A DNA stretch of 41,046 nucleotides from an uncultured Lachnospiraceae bacterium (GCA_910589195.1 CAJUTC010000034.1:1-41046), one strand, 5' to 3'; positions 31,992 to 40,932 are shown, counted from the first letter of the stretch. Translations and numbers: made by a program. Notes: generated from the sequence alone by a model not told the origin.

Positions 31992-32912
31992 CTATTTCAG
32001 GAATCCGTTTACAATCTGCGCTTCTGCCTCTTCCTCTGTAAGGCCCAGAGTCATCAGCTTAATAATCTGCTCTCCTGCAATCTTTCCGATTGCGGCTTCA
32101 TGAATCAATGCGGCATCCGGGTTGTTAGCCGTCAGCTCCGGGACCGCACGGATCTTAGCATGATCCATAATAATGGCGTCACATTCTGTATGCCCTGCGC
32201 ATTTTGCGTTGCCATTAATTTTAGAGATAAAGGTCTGCTGAGAATTTTCTTTAGCTACTGAGCGTGAAATCACATTGGCGCTTGCATCCTGGCCATCTAA
32301 GTTTACCTCAAAACTGCTGACTGCCTTCTGGCTGCCGTGGGTCAACAGCCGTTCCCGGATTATCAGCTTTGCCCCGGCTGCCAGATCGGCTGTGGTGGAA
32401 CGGTTGGTGGAGTCCACCCCCTTTAACTGGGTCATTTCCATCTCCATATAGCTGCCTTCCTCCATCTTTACCTGGGTTCCGGGATTCATAATCCGTTCCC
32501 CCGTTCCGTCGCCGCTTCCGTAATGCTTCTCCACATACGTTACCTTGGCATTCTTTCCCACAAAAAAGCGATGGATGCCATCATGCTCAGAGTCCTGGGT
32601 TCCGCAGTTATGGATTCCGCATCCAGCTACAATCACCACATCCGCCCCTTCTCCAATATAAAAATCATTATATACCATTTCCTTTAAACCGCTTTGGCTT
32701 AACACCACCGGAATATGGACGCTTTCGTTTTTCGTTCCCGGTTTAATATAAATATCGATTCCGCTTCCGTCCTCTTTTGAAACAATATCAATATTCGCCG
32801 TGGTATTCCTTCCTGTCATCTGTCCGTTTGCACGGATATTATACGCACCTTCCGGAACAGTATGAAGATCCGCTACCTGTTCCAATATGGTCATTTGAAT
32901 CTCATCCATCAT
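31992..32912 (-). CDS. SufB/SufD-type Fe-S scaffold protein (minimal SmsB-like)
   Basis: The 306-residue protein is a single beta-helix SufB/D module: HDGIHRFFVGKNAKVTYVEKH, VSSFEVNLDGQDASANVIS, a candidate cysteine in NAKCAGHTECDAI, ALIHEAAIGKIAGEQIIKLM and EEEAEAQIVNGFLK. SufB/D scaffolds assemble iron-sulfur clusters with the SufC ATPase. The partner ATPase gene overlaps its start by four bases, and no SufS, SufU or second scaffold is nearby. That matches the reduced two-gene systems described as ancestral SUF relatives in anaerobes. It starts at ATG 32912, nine bases after GGGAGG. Confidence 0.88.
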   Translation of the reverse strand: MMDEIQMTILEQVADLHTVPEGAYNIRANGQMTGRNTTANIDIVSKEDGSGIDIYIKPGTKNESVHIPVVLSQSGLKEMVYNDFYIGEGADVVIVAGCGIHNCGTQDSEHDGIHRFFVGKNAKVTYVEKHYGSGDGTGERIMNPGTQVKMEEGSYMEMEMTQLKGVDSTNRSTTADLAAGAKLIIRERLLTHGSQKAVSSFEVNLDGQDASANVISRSVAKENSQQTFISKINGNAKCAGHTECDAIIMDHAKIRAVPELTANNPDAALIHEAAIGKIAGEQIIKLMTLGLTEEEAEAQIVNGFLK

Positions 32913-33652
32913 CTTCTGTTACCTCCCTGATAAAACTTGCTGCATGCGTCAACAGCCGAGGCCGTCCCCAAAATCTGGGGTAAAATTTCATCCCGGCTGC
33001 CCTGCCTGGTAATCTGCCCATCTGCAATCACCACGATTTCATCGGCAATATCTAAAATCCGTTCCTGATGGGAAATAATCAAAATAGAGCCATTGGTAAT
33101 CTGCCGCATCCGCTCAAAAACATGGATCAAATTTTGAAAACTCCATAGATCAATCCCCGCTTCCGGTTCATCAAACACAGAAAGCCTGGAGCTTCGTGCT
33201 AACACGGTGGCTATCTCAATCCGCTTTAATTCTCCGCCGGAAAGGCTGGCGTTCACCTCACGATTAATGTAATCTTTCGCGCATAACCCTACTTCTGACA
33301 AATATTTACAAGCATCGGCTGTTGATAATTTTGTTTTCGCCGCAAGCCGGAGAAGATCCAGCACCTGGATTCCTTTAAAACGGACTGGCTGCTGAAACGC
33401 ATAGCTGATTCCCGCATTGGCACGATCCGTAACGCTTTTGTCTGTAATATCCTCCCCGTCAAAATAAATCCGGCCTTCTGTAGGTTTTTCAATCCCGGCA
33501 ATCAATTTTGCCAGGGTAGACTTTCCTCCCCCGTTTGGCCCTGTAATAACCACAAATTTTCCTTCTTCAATGGTAAGGCTTAACTGTTTTATAATCCCTT
33601 TCTCGCCTTTGGCATCCGGCACATCAAAGGACAGATTCTCTAATGTAAGCAT
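32909..33652 (-). CDS. sufC: SufC-type ATPase of Fe-S assembly
   Basis: The 247-residue soluble ABC ATPase has Walker A GPNGGGKST, Q-loop YAFQQPVRFKG, signature LSGGELKR, and Walker B LSVFDEPEAGIDLW. The FQQPxxxxG and EPEAGxD wording are SufC hallmarks that separate it from transporters, and no membrane gene accompanies it. It is first of the two-gene unit with the SufB-type scaffold. The start follows AGGAGG. Upstream, TATAAT lies on the minus strand at 33727-33722. Confidence 0.92.
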   Translation of the reverse strand: MLTLENLSFDVPDAKGEKGIIKQLSLTIEEGKFVVITGPNGGGKSTLAKLIAGIEKPTEGRIYFDGEDITDKSVTDRANAGISYAFQQPVRFKGIQVLDLLRLAAKTKLSTADACKYLSEVGLCAKDYINREVNASLSGGELKRIEIATVLARSSRLSVFDEPEAGIDLWSFQNLIHVFERMRQITNGSILIISHQERILDIADEIVVIADGQITRQGSRDEILPQILGTASAVDACSKFYQGGNRR

Positions 33653-33689
33653 ATATCCCTCCTGGTTTTATCCGCTTTTGGTCTTCATT

Positions 33690-33713
33690 TATCTGATACT
33701 GTTTGCTCAGATA
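33690..33713. promoter_or_regulatory. Inverted repeat in the sufC leader
   Basis: TATCTGA (33690-33696) and TCAGATA (33707-33713) with a ten-base gap lie between the -10 and sufC. It could be an operator for an iron-sulfur-responsive repressor or a 5' hairpin. Confidence 0.35.
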
Positions 33714-33770
33714 TGTTTAGTATTATATACCATTTTCCTCTACTTTACCAGTGGATATGAAAATGAAATC

Positions 33771-33799
33771 TTGACAAACCGAAGCTTCCCTTTTATAAT
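33771..33799 (+). promoter_or_regulatory. Consensus sigma-A promoter of the FMN riboswitch
   Basis: TTGACA (33771-33776), 17 bases and TATAAT (33794-33799) are both perfect consensus elements, placed directly upstream of the aptamer. Confidence 0.93.
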
Positions 33800-33823
33800 A
33801 AAACACAGTAAACAAAAACACAT

Positions 33824-33937
33824 ATTCTTCGGGGCAGGGTGAAATTCCCTACCGGCGGTATAGTCCGCGACCTGCAAAAGCAGTTGATTCGGTGAAATTC
33901 CGAAACCGACAGTATAGTCTGGATGAGAGAAGATCGA
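33824..33937 (+). promoter_or_regulatory. FMN riboswitch (RFN element)
   Basis: The sequence contains all conserved RFN blocks: CGGGGCAGGGTGAAATTCCC, TACCGGCGGTATAGTCCGCG, the variable arm, GATTCGGTGAAATTCCGA, ACCGACAGTATAGTCTGGAT and the closing GAGAGAAGA, which pairs with TTCTTC at the start. It binds FMN and lowers expression when the cofactor is plentiful. Confidence 0.98.
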
Positions 33938-33961
33938 TGTTTTATTTGATTTGTATCCTGT

Positions 33962-33994
33962 ATGCCCTGGAATTTCCGGGGCATTTTTTATTTT
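33962..33994 (+). terminator. Terminator of the FMN riboswitch
   Basis: ATGCCCTGG and CCGGGGCAT form a nine-pair stem (one G-U) with a five-base loop, followed by a long T run. It sits 60 bases before ribU. Confidence 0.93.
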
Positions 33995-34056
33995 TGGAAC
34001 ATTAATTGAAACATGGTCCAATCATACAAAAACGCTCCGCAACAAGGAGGAAACAA

Positions 34057-34686
34057 ATGGAACTTGCAGCAAAACAAGAACACAAATTAATGACAACAAA
34101 AAACATCGTGTTGATGGCTATGTTTGGCGCCCTTTCCGGCCTTCTGATGTATATCCAGATGCCTGTGCCGTTTGCGCCGCCTTTTTATAAGCTGGACTTT
34201 TGCGATGTCCCAGTATTAATTGGCTCCTTTGCCATGGGGCCCGTAGCCGGAGGGGTAATTGCCGCTTTAAAAATCCTGATTTCTCTTGTACTCCGTGGAA
34301 CGCAAACCGCAGGCGTAGGTGAATTTTCCAACTGGGTTCAGGCGTGTTCCCTGTCTATCCCTGCTGCCTTGATCTATCAGCGGAGCAAAAGCCGGAAATC
34401 CGCTATCTTTGGAATGGCTGCCGGGATCCTCACCATGGTAATCATTGCCTGCGTTACCAATACTTATATCATGTTGCCTGCTTACGCAAAAGCCTTCCAT
34501 ATGCCCATTGACAACCTGGTTGCCATGGGAACAGCGGTTAATCCACATATCAACAGCTTAATGGCATTTGTACTTCTTGCGGTCGCGCCATTCAACCTGT
34601 TAAAAGGGGTGCTGGTCGGCCTGGTTACTACATTAATTTATAAACGTGTCAGTATTATAATCAAAGCCAGTGGTCTGTACCACTAA
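34057..34686 (+). CDS. ribU: Riboflavin ECF transporter substrate-binding component
   Basis: The membrane protein has 209 residues with about six spans, from ATG 34057 (AAGGAGG at the right distance). Typical RibU sequence is present: KNIVLMAMFGALSGLLMY, FCDVPVLIGSFAMGPVAGG, LRGTQTAGVGEFSNWVQA and the final APFNLLKGVLVGLVTTLIYKR. It binds riboflavin with high affinity and needs the shared EcfA/A'/T module, which is encoded elsewhere. The FMN riboswitch upstream confirms the substrate. Confidence 0.95.
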   Translation: MELAAKQEHKLMTTKNIVLMAMFGALSGLLMYIQMPVPFAPPFYKLDFCDVPVLIGSFAMGPVAGGVIAALKILISLVLRGTQTAGVGEFSNWVQACSLSIPAALIYQRSKSRKSAIFGMAAGILTMVIIACVTNTYIMLPAYAKAFHMPIDNLVAMGTAVNPHINSLMAFVLLAVAPFNLLKGVLVGLVTTLIYKRVSIIIKASGLYH

Positions 34687-34736
34687 CCAGCAAAACAATT
34701 TAAGAATTCCTATGGATTATCATCCCAATGACTAAC

Positions 34737-34765
34737 TTGTGTTTCTTCTGAATATGCTTTATACT
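34737..34765 (+). promoter_or_regulatory. Promoter of the DUF885 gene
   Basis: TTGTGT (34737-34742), a 17-base spacer and TATACT (34760-34765) precede the structured leader. Confidence 0.75.
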
Positions 34766-34775
34766 AAAGGTGGAT

Positions 34776-34845
34776 TCCAAAGCCTTTCTATTTAAGCGTC
34801 CTGTGTCCCAAACATAGAACACCTGGCCGCAGGCTTTGGAACCAC
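34776..34845 (+). promoter_or_regulatory. Structured leader hairpin before the DUF885 gene
   Basis: TTCCAAAGCCT and AGGCTTTGGAA are perfect 11-base arms around a loop of about 43 bases that can itself fold (GTGT/ACAC). There is no following T run, so it is not a terminator. The ribosome binding site lies shortly downstream. It may be a leader that stabilises mRNA or senses something. Confidence 0.45.
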
Positions 34846-34871
34846 GAAACGGATATTTGGAGGGCTATCAT

Positions 34872-36785
34872 ATGAAAAAAAATGATAAAAACCATAAGCC
34901 GCTTACTTTCCGAAAGTCAGCGGCTTATCTTTTCTCCACAGTACTGGCTGTCGGATTTCTGATTATTGGATGCGGTTCTCACTCAAACACCAGTGGAATC
35001 GAAAACATCGCAAATCTTCCCCAATCTGTGACACGCCAGATTCAGGAGAACCTTTCTTTTCTTTCTTCAGAGGAGAACAATGGTTCCTCTTCTGTTCAAA
35101 CGGAAGAATCACTGGCCTATGAAAAACAGTTTGATGAATTAACGGATCAGATATTCCGGGAAACCGTTACCAATTCCCTTCTTGATCTGCATTATACTGT
35201 TACCAATCCGGAAACGCTTAAGCTTGAGCGTCCGGAAAGCTTATATGGTGATTTCTCCCTGGCCTCCTTGCAGGAAGAAATGGCTTCTGACAAGGAAATG
35301 CTGAATACTTTAAAAGCAATTCCGAAAAACAGCTTAAGCCAGGATCGCCAGCTAAGCTATGATATCCTGCTGTCCTACCTGGAAACTGAATGTATGGCTG
35401 ATGGTTTGGAGCAGTATGTGCGTCCCTTTGCGCCTACCATTGGAATCCAGGCACAGCTTCCTGTGCTGTTAGCAGAATACGCTTTTTACACACCCCAGGA
35501 TATCGAAGACTACTTTTTGCTTCTATCTGGCCTGGACAGCTATTTTGGCCAGCTGCTTGCTTTTCAGCAAGAGCAAGCTGCCCAGGGGCTTGGGGCAACA
35601 GACGATGCCATTGACCGGATTTTAGAATCCTGCAGACCTTATCTGGAAACCGGGGAAAGCTGTATTCTAACCAGTACGTTTTCGGAAAAGCTGGATGGAT
35701 TGGGCACGTTATCCCAAGAAGAAAAAACGTCTTACATCAGCCGGCATAATCAATACGTTTCCGAAGCTTTTATTCCTGCCTATGAACATTTAATGAATGG
35801 CTTAGAACAGTTAAAAGGAACCGGAAAAATCGAGGGCGGCCTATGCTACTATCCCAAGGGAAAGGATTATTATCGTTACCTGGTATACGCTTCTACTGCC
35901 ACATCCTGCAGCAGTGTGGATACACTGGAAAAAACCATAGAGAAGCGGATTGAAGATGATATTACCGCATTAGCCGGCATTTTGAAAACGGAGCCTCAAT
36001 TAATTGATCAATTGGATCAGGCTTCCTTTGCCCTTACGGATCCCATTGAAATCCTTTCCTATCTTCAGGAAGCAATCCGTCAGGAATATCCGGAACCTAT
36101 CTGCCAGGATTATTCCCTCCATTACGTTCCAAAAGCCTTAGAACCTGTATTAAGCCCTGCTTTTTACCTGACTCCCCCTATGGATCGCCCTGGTATTAAT
36201 CCAATTTATATCAATCAGGGCAGTACTGCCGGAACGGAACAGTTATTTTCTACCCTGGCTCATGAAGGATATCCGGGACATTTATACCAGTCGGCTTATT
36301 TCGTAGAAAAAAACCCGGCTCCATTCCGCCATGTGCTTTCTTTTAGTTCCTACAGCGAAGGCTGGGCTACGTATGTGGAATACGAATCCTACCACATGGA
36401 TCCCAATATGAGTTCTTCCATGGCCAAACTTTTGGCAACCGATTCTGCCATTAACTTAGGCGTTCATGCGTATATTGATATTATGGTGAATTATGAAGGA
36501 TGGAAAATTCCAGAAATTTCCCAGTATATAAATCAGTATTACAATGATCCGGATCAACAGTTTGCTGCCGCGTTATATCAGGCTATGGTTGATAACCCCA
36601 CAAATTACCTGGAATACTATGTGGGGTATCTGGAATTTTCTGATATGCGCAGGAAAGCAGAACAGGCATTAAAAAAGAATTTCCAATTAAAAGATTTTCA
36701 CCAGTTCCTTTTAGACATTGGGCCAGCTCCATTTCCTGTAATACGGGAAAGGCTTGAGGGATGGATTCAGGAACAGAAAAAATAA
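34872..36785 (+). CDS. DUF885-family lipoprotein (putative metallopeptidase)
   Basis: The protein has 637 residues from ATG 34872 (GGAGGG upstream; the frame to 34836 has no such site). It has a lipobox LIIGC near residue 35 after one hydrophobic segment. The DUF885 body includes PTIGIQAQLPVLLAEYAFYTP, a zinc-peptidase-like LAHEGYPGHLYQ (HEGxxGH) and EGWATYVEYESY, which supplies a further ligand-like Glu. DUF885 proteins are related to M32-like metallopeptidases; the substrate is unknown. It would sit on the outer face of the membrane. It is a single-gene transcript with its own promoter. Confidence 0.88.
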   Translation: MKKNDKNHKPLTFRKSAAYLFSTVLAVGFLIIGCGSHSNTSGIENIANLPQSVTRQIQENLSFLSSEENNGSSSVQTEESLAYEKQFDELTDQIFRETVTNSLLDLHYTVTNPETLKLERPESLYGDFSLASLQEEMASDKEMLNTLKAIPKNSLSQDRQLSYDILLSYLETECMADGLEQYVRPFAPTIGIQAQLPVLLAEYAFYTPQDIEDYFLLLSGLDSYFGQLLAFQQEQAAQGLGATDDAIDRILESCRPYLETGESCILTSTFSEKLDGLGTLSQEEKTSYISRHNQYVSEAFIPAYEHLMNGLEQLKGTGKIEGGLCYYPKGKDYYRYLVYASTATSCSSVDTLEKTIEKRIEDDITALAGILKTEPQLIDQLDQASFALTDPIEILSYLQEAIRQEYPEPICQDYSLHYVPKALEPVLSPAFYLTPPMDRPGINPIYINQGSTAGTEQLFSTLAHEGYPGHLYQSAYFVEKNPAPFRHVLSFSSYSEGWATYVEYESYHMDPNMSSSMAKLLATDSAINLGVHAYIDIMVNYEGWKIPEISQYINQYYNDPDQQFAAALYQAMVDNPTNYLEYYVGYLEFSDMRRKAEQALKKNFQLKDFHQFLLDIGPAPFPVIRERLEGWIQEQKK

Positions 36786-36891
36786 GAGGATTTCTGTAAG
36801 ATCTTCAATGGATGCAGCGGGAAAAAGAATCCTGCCTGAAGAGCCTTTTGACATATAAGAAATTCAAAAGGCTTTCCTGTATGACAATATA

Positions 36892-36938
36892 AAAACCTGC
36901 CCCACTTTGATGATTCTGTCATCTGTGGGGCAGGTTTT
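36892..36938. terminator. Bidirectional terminator between DUF885 and cell-wall-binding genes
   Basis: AAAACCTGCCCCAC and GTGGGGCAGGTTTT form a perfect 14-base stem with T runs on both strands between convergent genes. A weaker hairpin (AGCCTTTTGA/TTCAAAAGGCT) precedes it at about 36843-36874. Confidence 0.93.
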
Positions 36939-36971
36939 ATAAATGGAATGGTTTCATTCCTACTTTTGTAT

Positions 36972-39278
36972 TTATGGGTTAACGCCATTCCAAATGCCGT
37001 CGTTCCCTACATAGTATCCATCAATCGTTGTATCAACTGCCATGATTCCCATTTTTCCGTTAGAAACCGGATTAAAGTAGTACCAATTTCCATCAATCTG
37101 AGTCCATCCAGTTTTCATTCCTGTATTGATATCAATATAGAAATATCCGCCTAATGCTTCGTCAAAAACCATTCCGCTCTTGGCATAGCCGTCAGCTCCA
37201 AAGGCATACCAAGCTCCGTTTACTTTCTCCCAAATCGGCTGTTCATAGGTGGAACCATCCTCACGGGTCAGAATTGCGCCTTGCGCGTAAGTGCCGTCCG
37301 CGTATTTCAGTTTCCACAAAACCGTCTGTCCGTCTGCGGCTGTTTCGGAAACCCAGGATGAATAACCGCTTCCGCTTCCGGTAATAATACCTTTTACTGA
37401 GTCAACCTGACCTTTCTTTGGATCGTATGTAATGGAAGAAGTATTGGAAGAACTACGGCCTCCGCCAGATCCGGAACCAGATGATCCAGGATAATTCGGT
37501 CTGGTAGGTTCTGTTGGGGTTTCCTCTACTTTTACATTTACAAACGAGTATACGCTGAACTGATCTGCCGCAAAGGTAATTTTACCGTCTTTTACTGTGA
37601 TATCAATCTCTTCACTCTTACCATCGTCTGTGGTATGGAATAACCGCAGGCCATTGGTGGACAGTCCTGCCGGAACCGGAACTGTGATAATAACCGGAAG
37701 ATCCAAATCTTTCTTTTCGGTGTCATTTACATAAAAACTAATATCCAGATCAACCCGTCCGGTAATGGTAAGCGCCTGGCCTTCCTCATTGGTTAATTCC
37801 AGGTTAATATTTTCGCTGACATTCTCTTCTGTCTTCCCAATTACAAGGGAAACCTTTGAATTCTTCTCATTTGCGTTCAGGCACGCGCCTACTACGCTGA
37901 TTTCATTTACATCCAGAACATCCTGGGCCCCTTCAAAATTGTGATCCGTTTCAATCAGGTTGGCCATAGCATATTTTTGTTCTAAAATAGCAACATTATC
38001 CGCCTGTTCCACCCAGGTTTTCTTGATCTCTTTTACTTCTTCTGGAGTACTGGAGCCGGAATCCTTCCCATATACTTGGATCAGAGAATCTTTTACTGCA
38101 TTTACGTCCGCTATTGAATCAGGCTTGGAAATCGAATCCAAAATGGAACCAATGGCATCCTTTTTGGAATCCGCCGATTCTGCAGTCACATTAATGGTAA
38201 TTTCTTCTGACTGTACCCCATGTTCTCCCTTATCGATATGCATAACCACAGTTACCATTCCAGGAACTTCGGAAGTAAATGTAATCGTACATTCTTTCGA
38301 CTCATTATCGCTTGGCCCCTTGGGAACTGCCTTAACTGCCCTCTCATGTATACTGGGATTTTCAATCTTCGTTTCACTCCAGAAATCATGATTTTTAGTC
38401 AGGCCACTATTTTTGTATTTCACATCACTGCTGGTAGCAAGCTCTGCTTCAAAGGTAAGGGTAATGCTTTCTCCGACTTTAACCGTCCTTTCAGCACTTC
38501 CTTTCACAGCAAGGCCTTCTACAGTAGGACACGGATGGGTATCCGATATCAACTGTCCTTCACGGTTAACCGTATAGCCGTCAAAGGTATAGGCGTCTGA
38601 ACTCGTCGCCATCTGGCAATTTCCGTTGCTGTCGAATTTATACCATCCTACAGGATTATCTTTATCATAAGTATAAAGCCACTTATTCTCTACTCTTGCG
38701 CCTCCATTATCATGATACTGCTTAATTCTTCCGCTCTTTGTATCGTAAGAATCAAACTGAGCCAGAAGCATCTTTCCAGAGCCGTCAAACCGATACCACT
38801 TCCCCTGGATTTCCTGCACTTCCTCCCCTAAGCAGTCCCTGAGCATTTCCATTTTATTGTTAAAGTAATACCAATTACTATTGTTCCCAGAGTTAAAGTT
38901 CTGGGCAAGAGTAAGTCCTGAAGGCTTTCCGGACATTGCTGATGCAGGATCCATATCACCGTCCAAAATCAGCCATTGGCGCTTTGCCAGCTCGCCGTCC
39001 GGCATTGCAAAGCCAACTTTCTGTTTGCCCTTATCGTTTATAATGGGAATCAGCTCATTGACGGCCATGTAAGTATCTTCTTTTAAATAGTAATTGTGCT
39101 CCACGCCGTTACGGGTTTCTGTTACAATTTCATCGCTTAGCCATTGGCCTTCTCTCTGACACCGCCACCCTCCTTCTTCCAAAACCCATTCATGACGGGC
39201 GGCTGCATGCGCCGGGAACATGCCCACTGTCATCGCAACAATCAGGGCACTGGCCAGGCGCTGTTTCCACTTAACCAT
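36972..39278 (-). CDS. Secreted cell-wall-binding repeat protein
   Basis: The protein has 768 residues from ATG 39278 (AGGAGG nine bases upstream; the TTG two codons earlier is too close). A signal peptide (ASALIVAMTVGMFPAHAAA) is followed by choline/glucan-type cell-wall-binding repeats: GGWRCQREGQW, SNWYYFNNKMEM, GKWYRFDGSGKM and VGWYKFDSNGNC. The middle contains Ig-like and beta modules (VKVGESITLTFEAEL) and a Gly/Ser linker. C-terminal repeats follow (GAWYAFGADGYAKSG, GYFYIDINTGMKTGW, GNWYYFNP). It carries no recognisable enzyme domain, so it is probably a surface structural or adhesive protein held by teichoic acid or glucan. Wall-binding repeats at both ends are unusual. Confidence 0.88.
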   Translation of the reverse strand: MVKWKQRLASALIVAMTVGMFPAHAAARHEWVLEEGGWRCQREGQWLSDEIVTETRNGVEHNYYLKEDTYMAVNELIPIINDKGKQKVGFAMPDGELAKRQWLILDGDMDPASAMSGKPSGLTLAQNFNSGNNSNWYYFNNKMEMLRDCLGEEVQEIQGKWYRFDGSGKMLLAQFDSYDTKSGRIKQYHDNGGARVENKWLYTYDKDNPVGWYKFDSNGNCQMATSSDAYTFDGYTVNREGQLISDTHPCPTVEGLAVKGSAERTVKVGESITLTFEAELATSSDVKYKNSGLTKNHDFWSETKIENPSIHERAVKAVPKGPSDNESKECTITFTSEVPGMVTVVMHIDKGEHGVQSEEITINVTAESADSKKDAIGSILDSISKPDSIADVNAVKDSLIQVYGKDSGSSTPEEVKEIKKTWVEQADNVAILEQKYAMANLIETDHNFEGAQDVLDVNEISVVGACLNANEKNSKVSLVIGKTEENVSENINLELTNEEGQALTITGRVDLDISFYVNDTEKKDLDLPVIITVPVPAGLSTNGLRLFHTTDDGKSEEIDITVKDGKITFAADQFSVYSFVNVKVEETPTEPTRPNYPGSSGSGSGGGRSSSNTSSITYDPKKGQVDSVKGIITGSGSGYSSWVSETAADGQTVLWKLKYADGTYAQGAILTREDGSTYEQPIWEKVNGAWYAFGADGYAKSGMVFDEALGGYFYIDINTGMKTGWTQIDGNWYYFNPVSNGKMGIMAVDTTIDGYYVGNDGIWNGVNP

Positions 39279-39322
39279 ACTCAACTACCTCCTATAAAAT
39301 ATTAACAATAGCTGTCCTTATT

Positions 39323-39351
39323 AGTATATACTTCCAAAAATCTGTTGTCAA
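39323..39351 (-). promoter_or_regulatory. Promoter of the cell-wall-binding protein gene
   Basis: On the minus strand TTGACA (39351-39346), 17 bases and TATACT (39328-39323) lie about 45 bases before the start. Confidence 0.88.
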
Positions 39352-39403
39352 TCTTTATTAAAAATTTCACAAGAAGCGATAAATTTATGGCTATTTTTTA
39401 CAA

Positions 39404-40534
39404 TTACATCCGAATTAACTCATACTCTCGGTTTCCCAGACCGATCTTCTGTGCATGATCTAAACAGGTTTTCCATTCCGATTCCGGAGTCGAATTTTTA
39501 AAATGATCATGATGATCCACAAATTTGGGATCTGCCATATGATCGGATAACTGACTGTTTGGCATAGGTTTTGCCGCAAGACAGGCATCCACACATGCCT
39601 GATCTAACGCAAGGGGATCAAAGGAAGCGAACATGCCAATATTTGGAAGGATTGGGGCATCATTTTCCCCATGGCAGTCACAGTTTGGCGACACATCCAC
39701 AATCAGAGAAATATGGAAATGAGGCCGTCCGTCTACAACCGCTTTCGTGTATTCTGCCATTTTGCAGTTTAGAACCTCATTTGCATTGCTGTCACGAAAT
39801 TCAATCGCATCAAAATTGCATGCTCCTAAGCAGCGGCCACAGCCTACGCAGCTTTCCGGATTAACCCGCATCTTTTTTGTTGCTTCATCAAACACCAAAC
39901 CATTGTTGGCGCATTCTCTCAGGCACCGCTTACAGCCCCGGCACTGTCCTTCTTCAATATAGGGGGTTCCATTTCTATGTTGATCGGTTTTCCCTGCCCT
40001 GGAACCACATCCCATTCCAATATTTTTAATCGCCCCTCCAAACCCGGTCATTTCATGGCCCTTAAAATGGGTTAAGCTGATAAAAACATCGGCATCCATC
40101 ACGGCCCTCCCAATCCGGGCTTCCTGTACATATTGGCCTCCAATTACCGGAACACCAATATCATCTGTTCCCTTTAAGCCGTCCCCAATAATTACCGGAC
40201 ATCCTACAGTAAGAGGGGTAAAGCCGTTTTCCCAGGCGCATTCCAAATGTTCCAGCGCATTTTTGCGGCTGCCAGGATACATAGTATTGCAGTCCGTTAA
40301 AAATGGCCTGCCGCCCAGCTCTTTCACCACATCAGCTACCGCTTTCGCATAATTAGGCCGAAGATAGCTGATATTGCCAAGCTCTCCGAAATGCATCTTG
40401 ATCGCTACAAATTTCCCTTCCATATTAATCTGACCCAAGCCAGCCTTTCGGATCAGCTTTTTCAGTTTAGTGGGAAGGCTGTCGCCAAATGCAACGGTAC
40501 GGAAGTCTGTAAAGTAAACGTTTGATTTTTCCAT
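39404..40534 (-). CDS. DUF362-domain iron-sulfur protein
   Basis: The 376-residue protein has an N-terminal DUF362 domain (KMHFGELGNISYLRP, FLTDCNTMYPGSRKN, ISLTHFKGHEMTGFGGAIKN). A double [4Fe-4S] ferredoxin module follows at about 195-240: CRGCKRCLRECANN and CVGCGRCLGACNFDA. A C-terminal DUF362 continuation closes it (FASFDPLALDQACVDACL). No membrane span or signal is seen. Such proteins are common in anaerobes with unknown redox roles. It starts at ATG 40534 behind AAGGAG and lies downstream of a terminated tRNA gene, so it should have its own promoter in 40540-40650. Confidence 0.9.
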   Translation of the reverse strand: MEKSNVYFTDFRTVAFGDSLPTKLKKLIRKAGLGQINMEGKFVAIKMHFGELGNISYLRPNYAKAVADVVKELGGRPFLTDCNTMYPGSRKNALEHLECAWENGFTPLTVGCPVIIGDGLKGTDDIGVPVIGGQYVQEARIGRAVMDADVFISLTHFKGHEMTGFGGAIKNIGMGCGSRAGKTDQHRNGTPYIEEGQCRGCKRCLRECANNGLVFDEATKKMRVNPESCVGCGRCLGACNFDAIEFRDSNANEVLNCKMAEYTKAVVDGRPHFHISLIVDVSPNCDCHGENDAPILPNIGMFASFDPLALDQACVDACLAAKPMPNSQLSDHMADPKFVDHHDHFKNSTPESEWKTCLDHAQKIGLGNREYELIRM

Positions 40535-40654
40535 AACTGATTCACTCCTTATGTATCGTTCTAGGGTACGTTTGAAGCGTGCGGATGGCGAAAACGCATA
40601 TCCAACACACCTCAGATGCTAACAGCAGATATAATCGGTATCATTATCTGCGTA

Positions 40655-40716
40655 AAACAAAAAGCCTTCTCTTTGCAAACTTCCTCTTGAAGGAATATTG
40701 TAAAGGAAAGGCTTTC
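40655..40716 (-). terminator. Terminator of the minus-strand tRNA-Leu
   Basis: AAAGCCTTCTCTTT (40661-40674) and AAAGGAAAGGCTTT (40702-40715) form an imperfect stem. On the minus strand it is followed by a U run, immediately after the tRNA 3' end. Confidence 0.8.
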
Positions 40717-40722
40717 CTGTCG

Positions 40723-40806
40723 TGCGGGGTATGGGACTTGAACCCACACAGTCATACAACCACTAGATCCTTAGTCTAGCCCGTCTGCCAATTCCGGCAA
40801 CCCCGC
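40723..40806 (-). tRNA. tRNA-Leu (anticodon AAG)
   Basis: The acceptor stem GCGGGGT pairs with ACCCCGC, with discriminator A. The anticodon stem CTAGA/TCTAG carries the loop CTAAGGA, giving anticodon AAG, whose A34 is presumably modified to inosine. A long variable arm and T-loop GGTTCAAGTCC fit tRNA-Leu. CCA is not encoded. Confidence 0.95.
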
Positions 40807-40818
40807 AAACCGATAAAC

Positions 40819-40847
40819 AGTATAACATATGATTTTCAATAATGCAA
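40819..40847 (-). promoter_or_regulatory. Promoter of tRNA-Leu(AAG)
   Basis: On the minus strand TTGCAT (40847-40842), 17 bases with a TG extension and TATACT (40824-40819) lie just before the tRNA. Confidence 0.85.
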
Positions 40848-40903
40848 TAGAAAATTTGAATTTTTATGTATTTTTCTAAAACTTAATTTTTTCACAAAAA
40901 CTA

Positions 40904-40932
40904 TTGACAAATTCACCTCTAATCATTATAAT
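40904..40932 (+). promoter_or_regulatory. Promoter of tRNA-Leu(CAG)
   Basis: Perfect TTGACA (40904-40909), 17 bases and perfect TATAAT (40927-40932) precede the tRNA at 40962. Confidence 0.93.
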
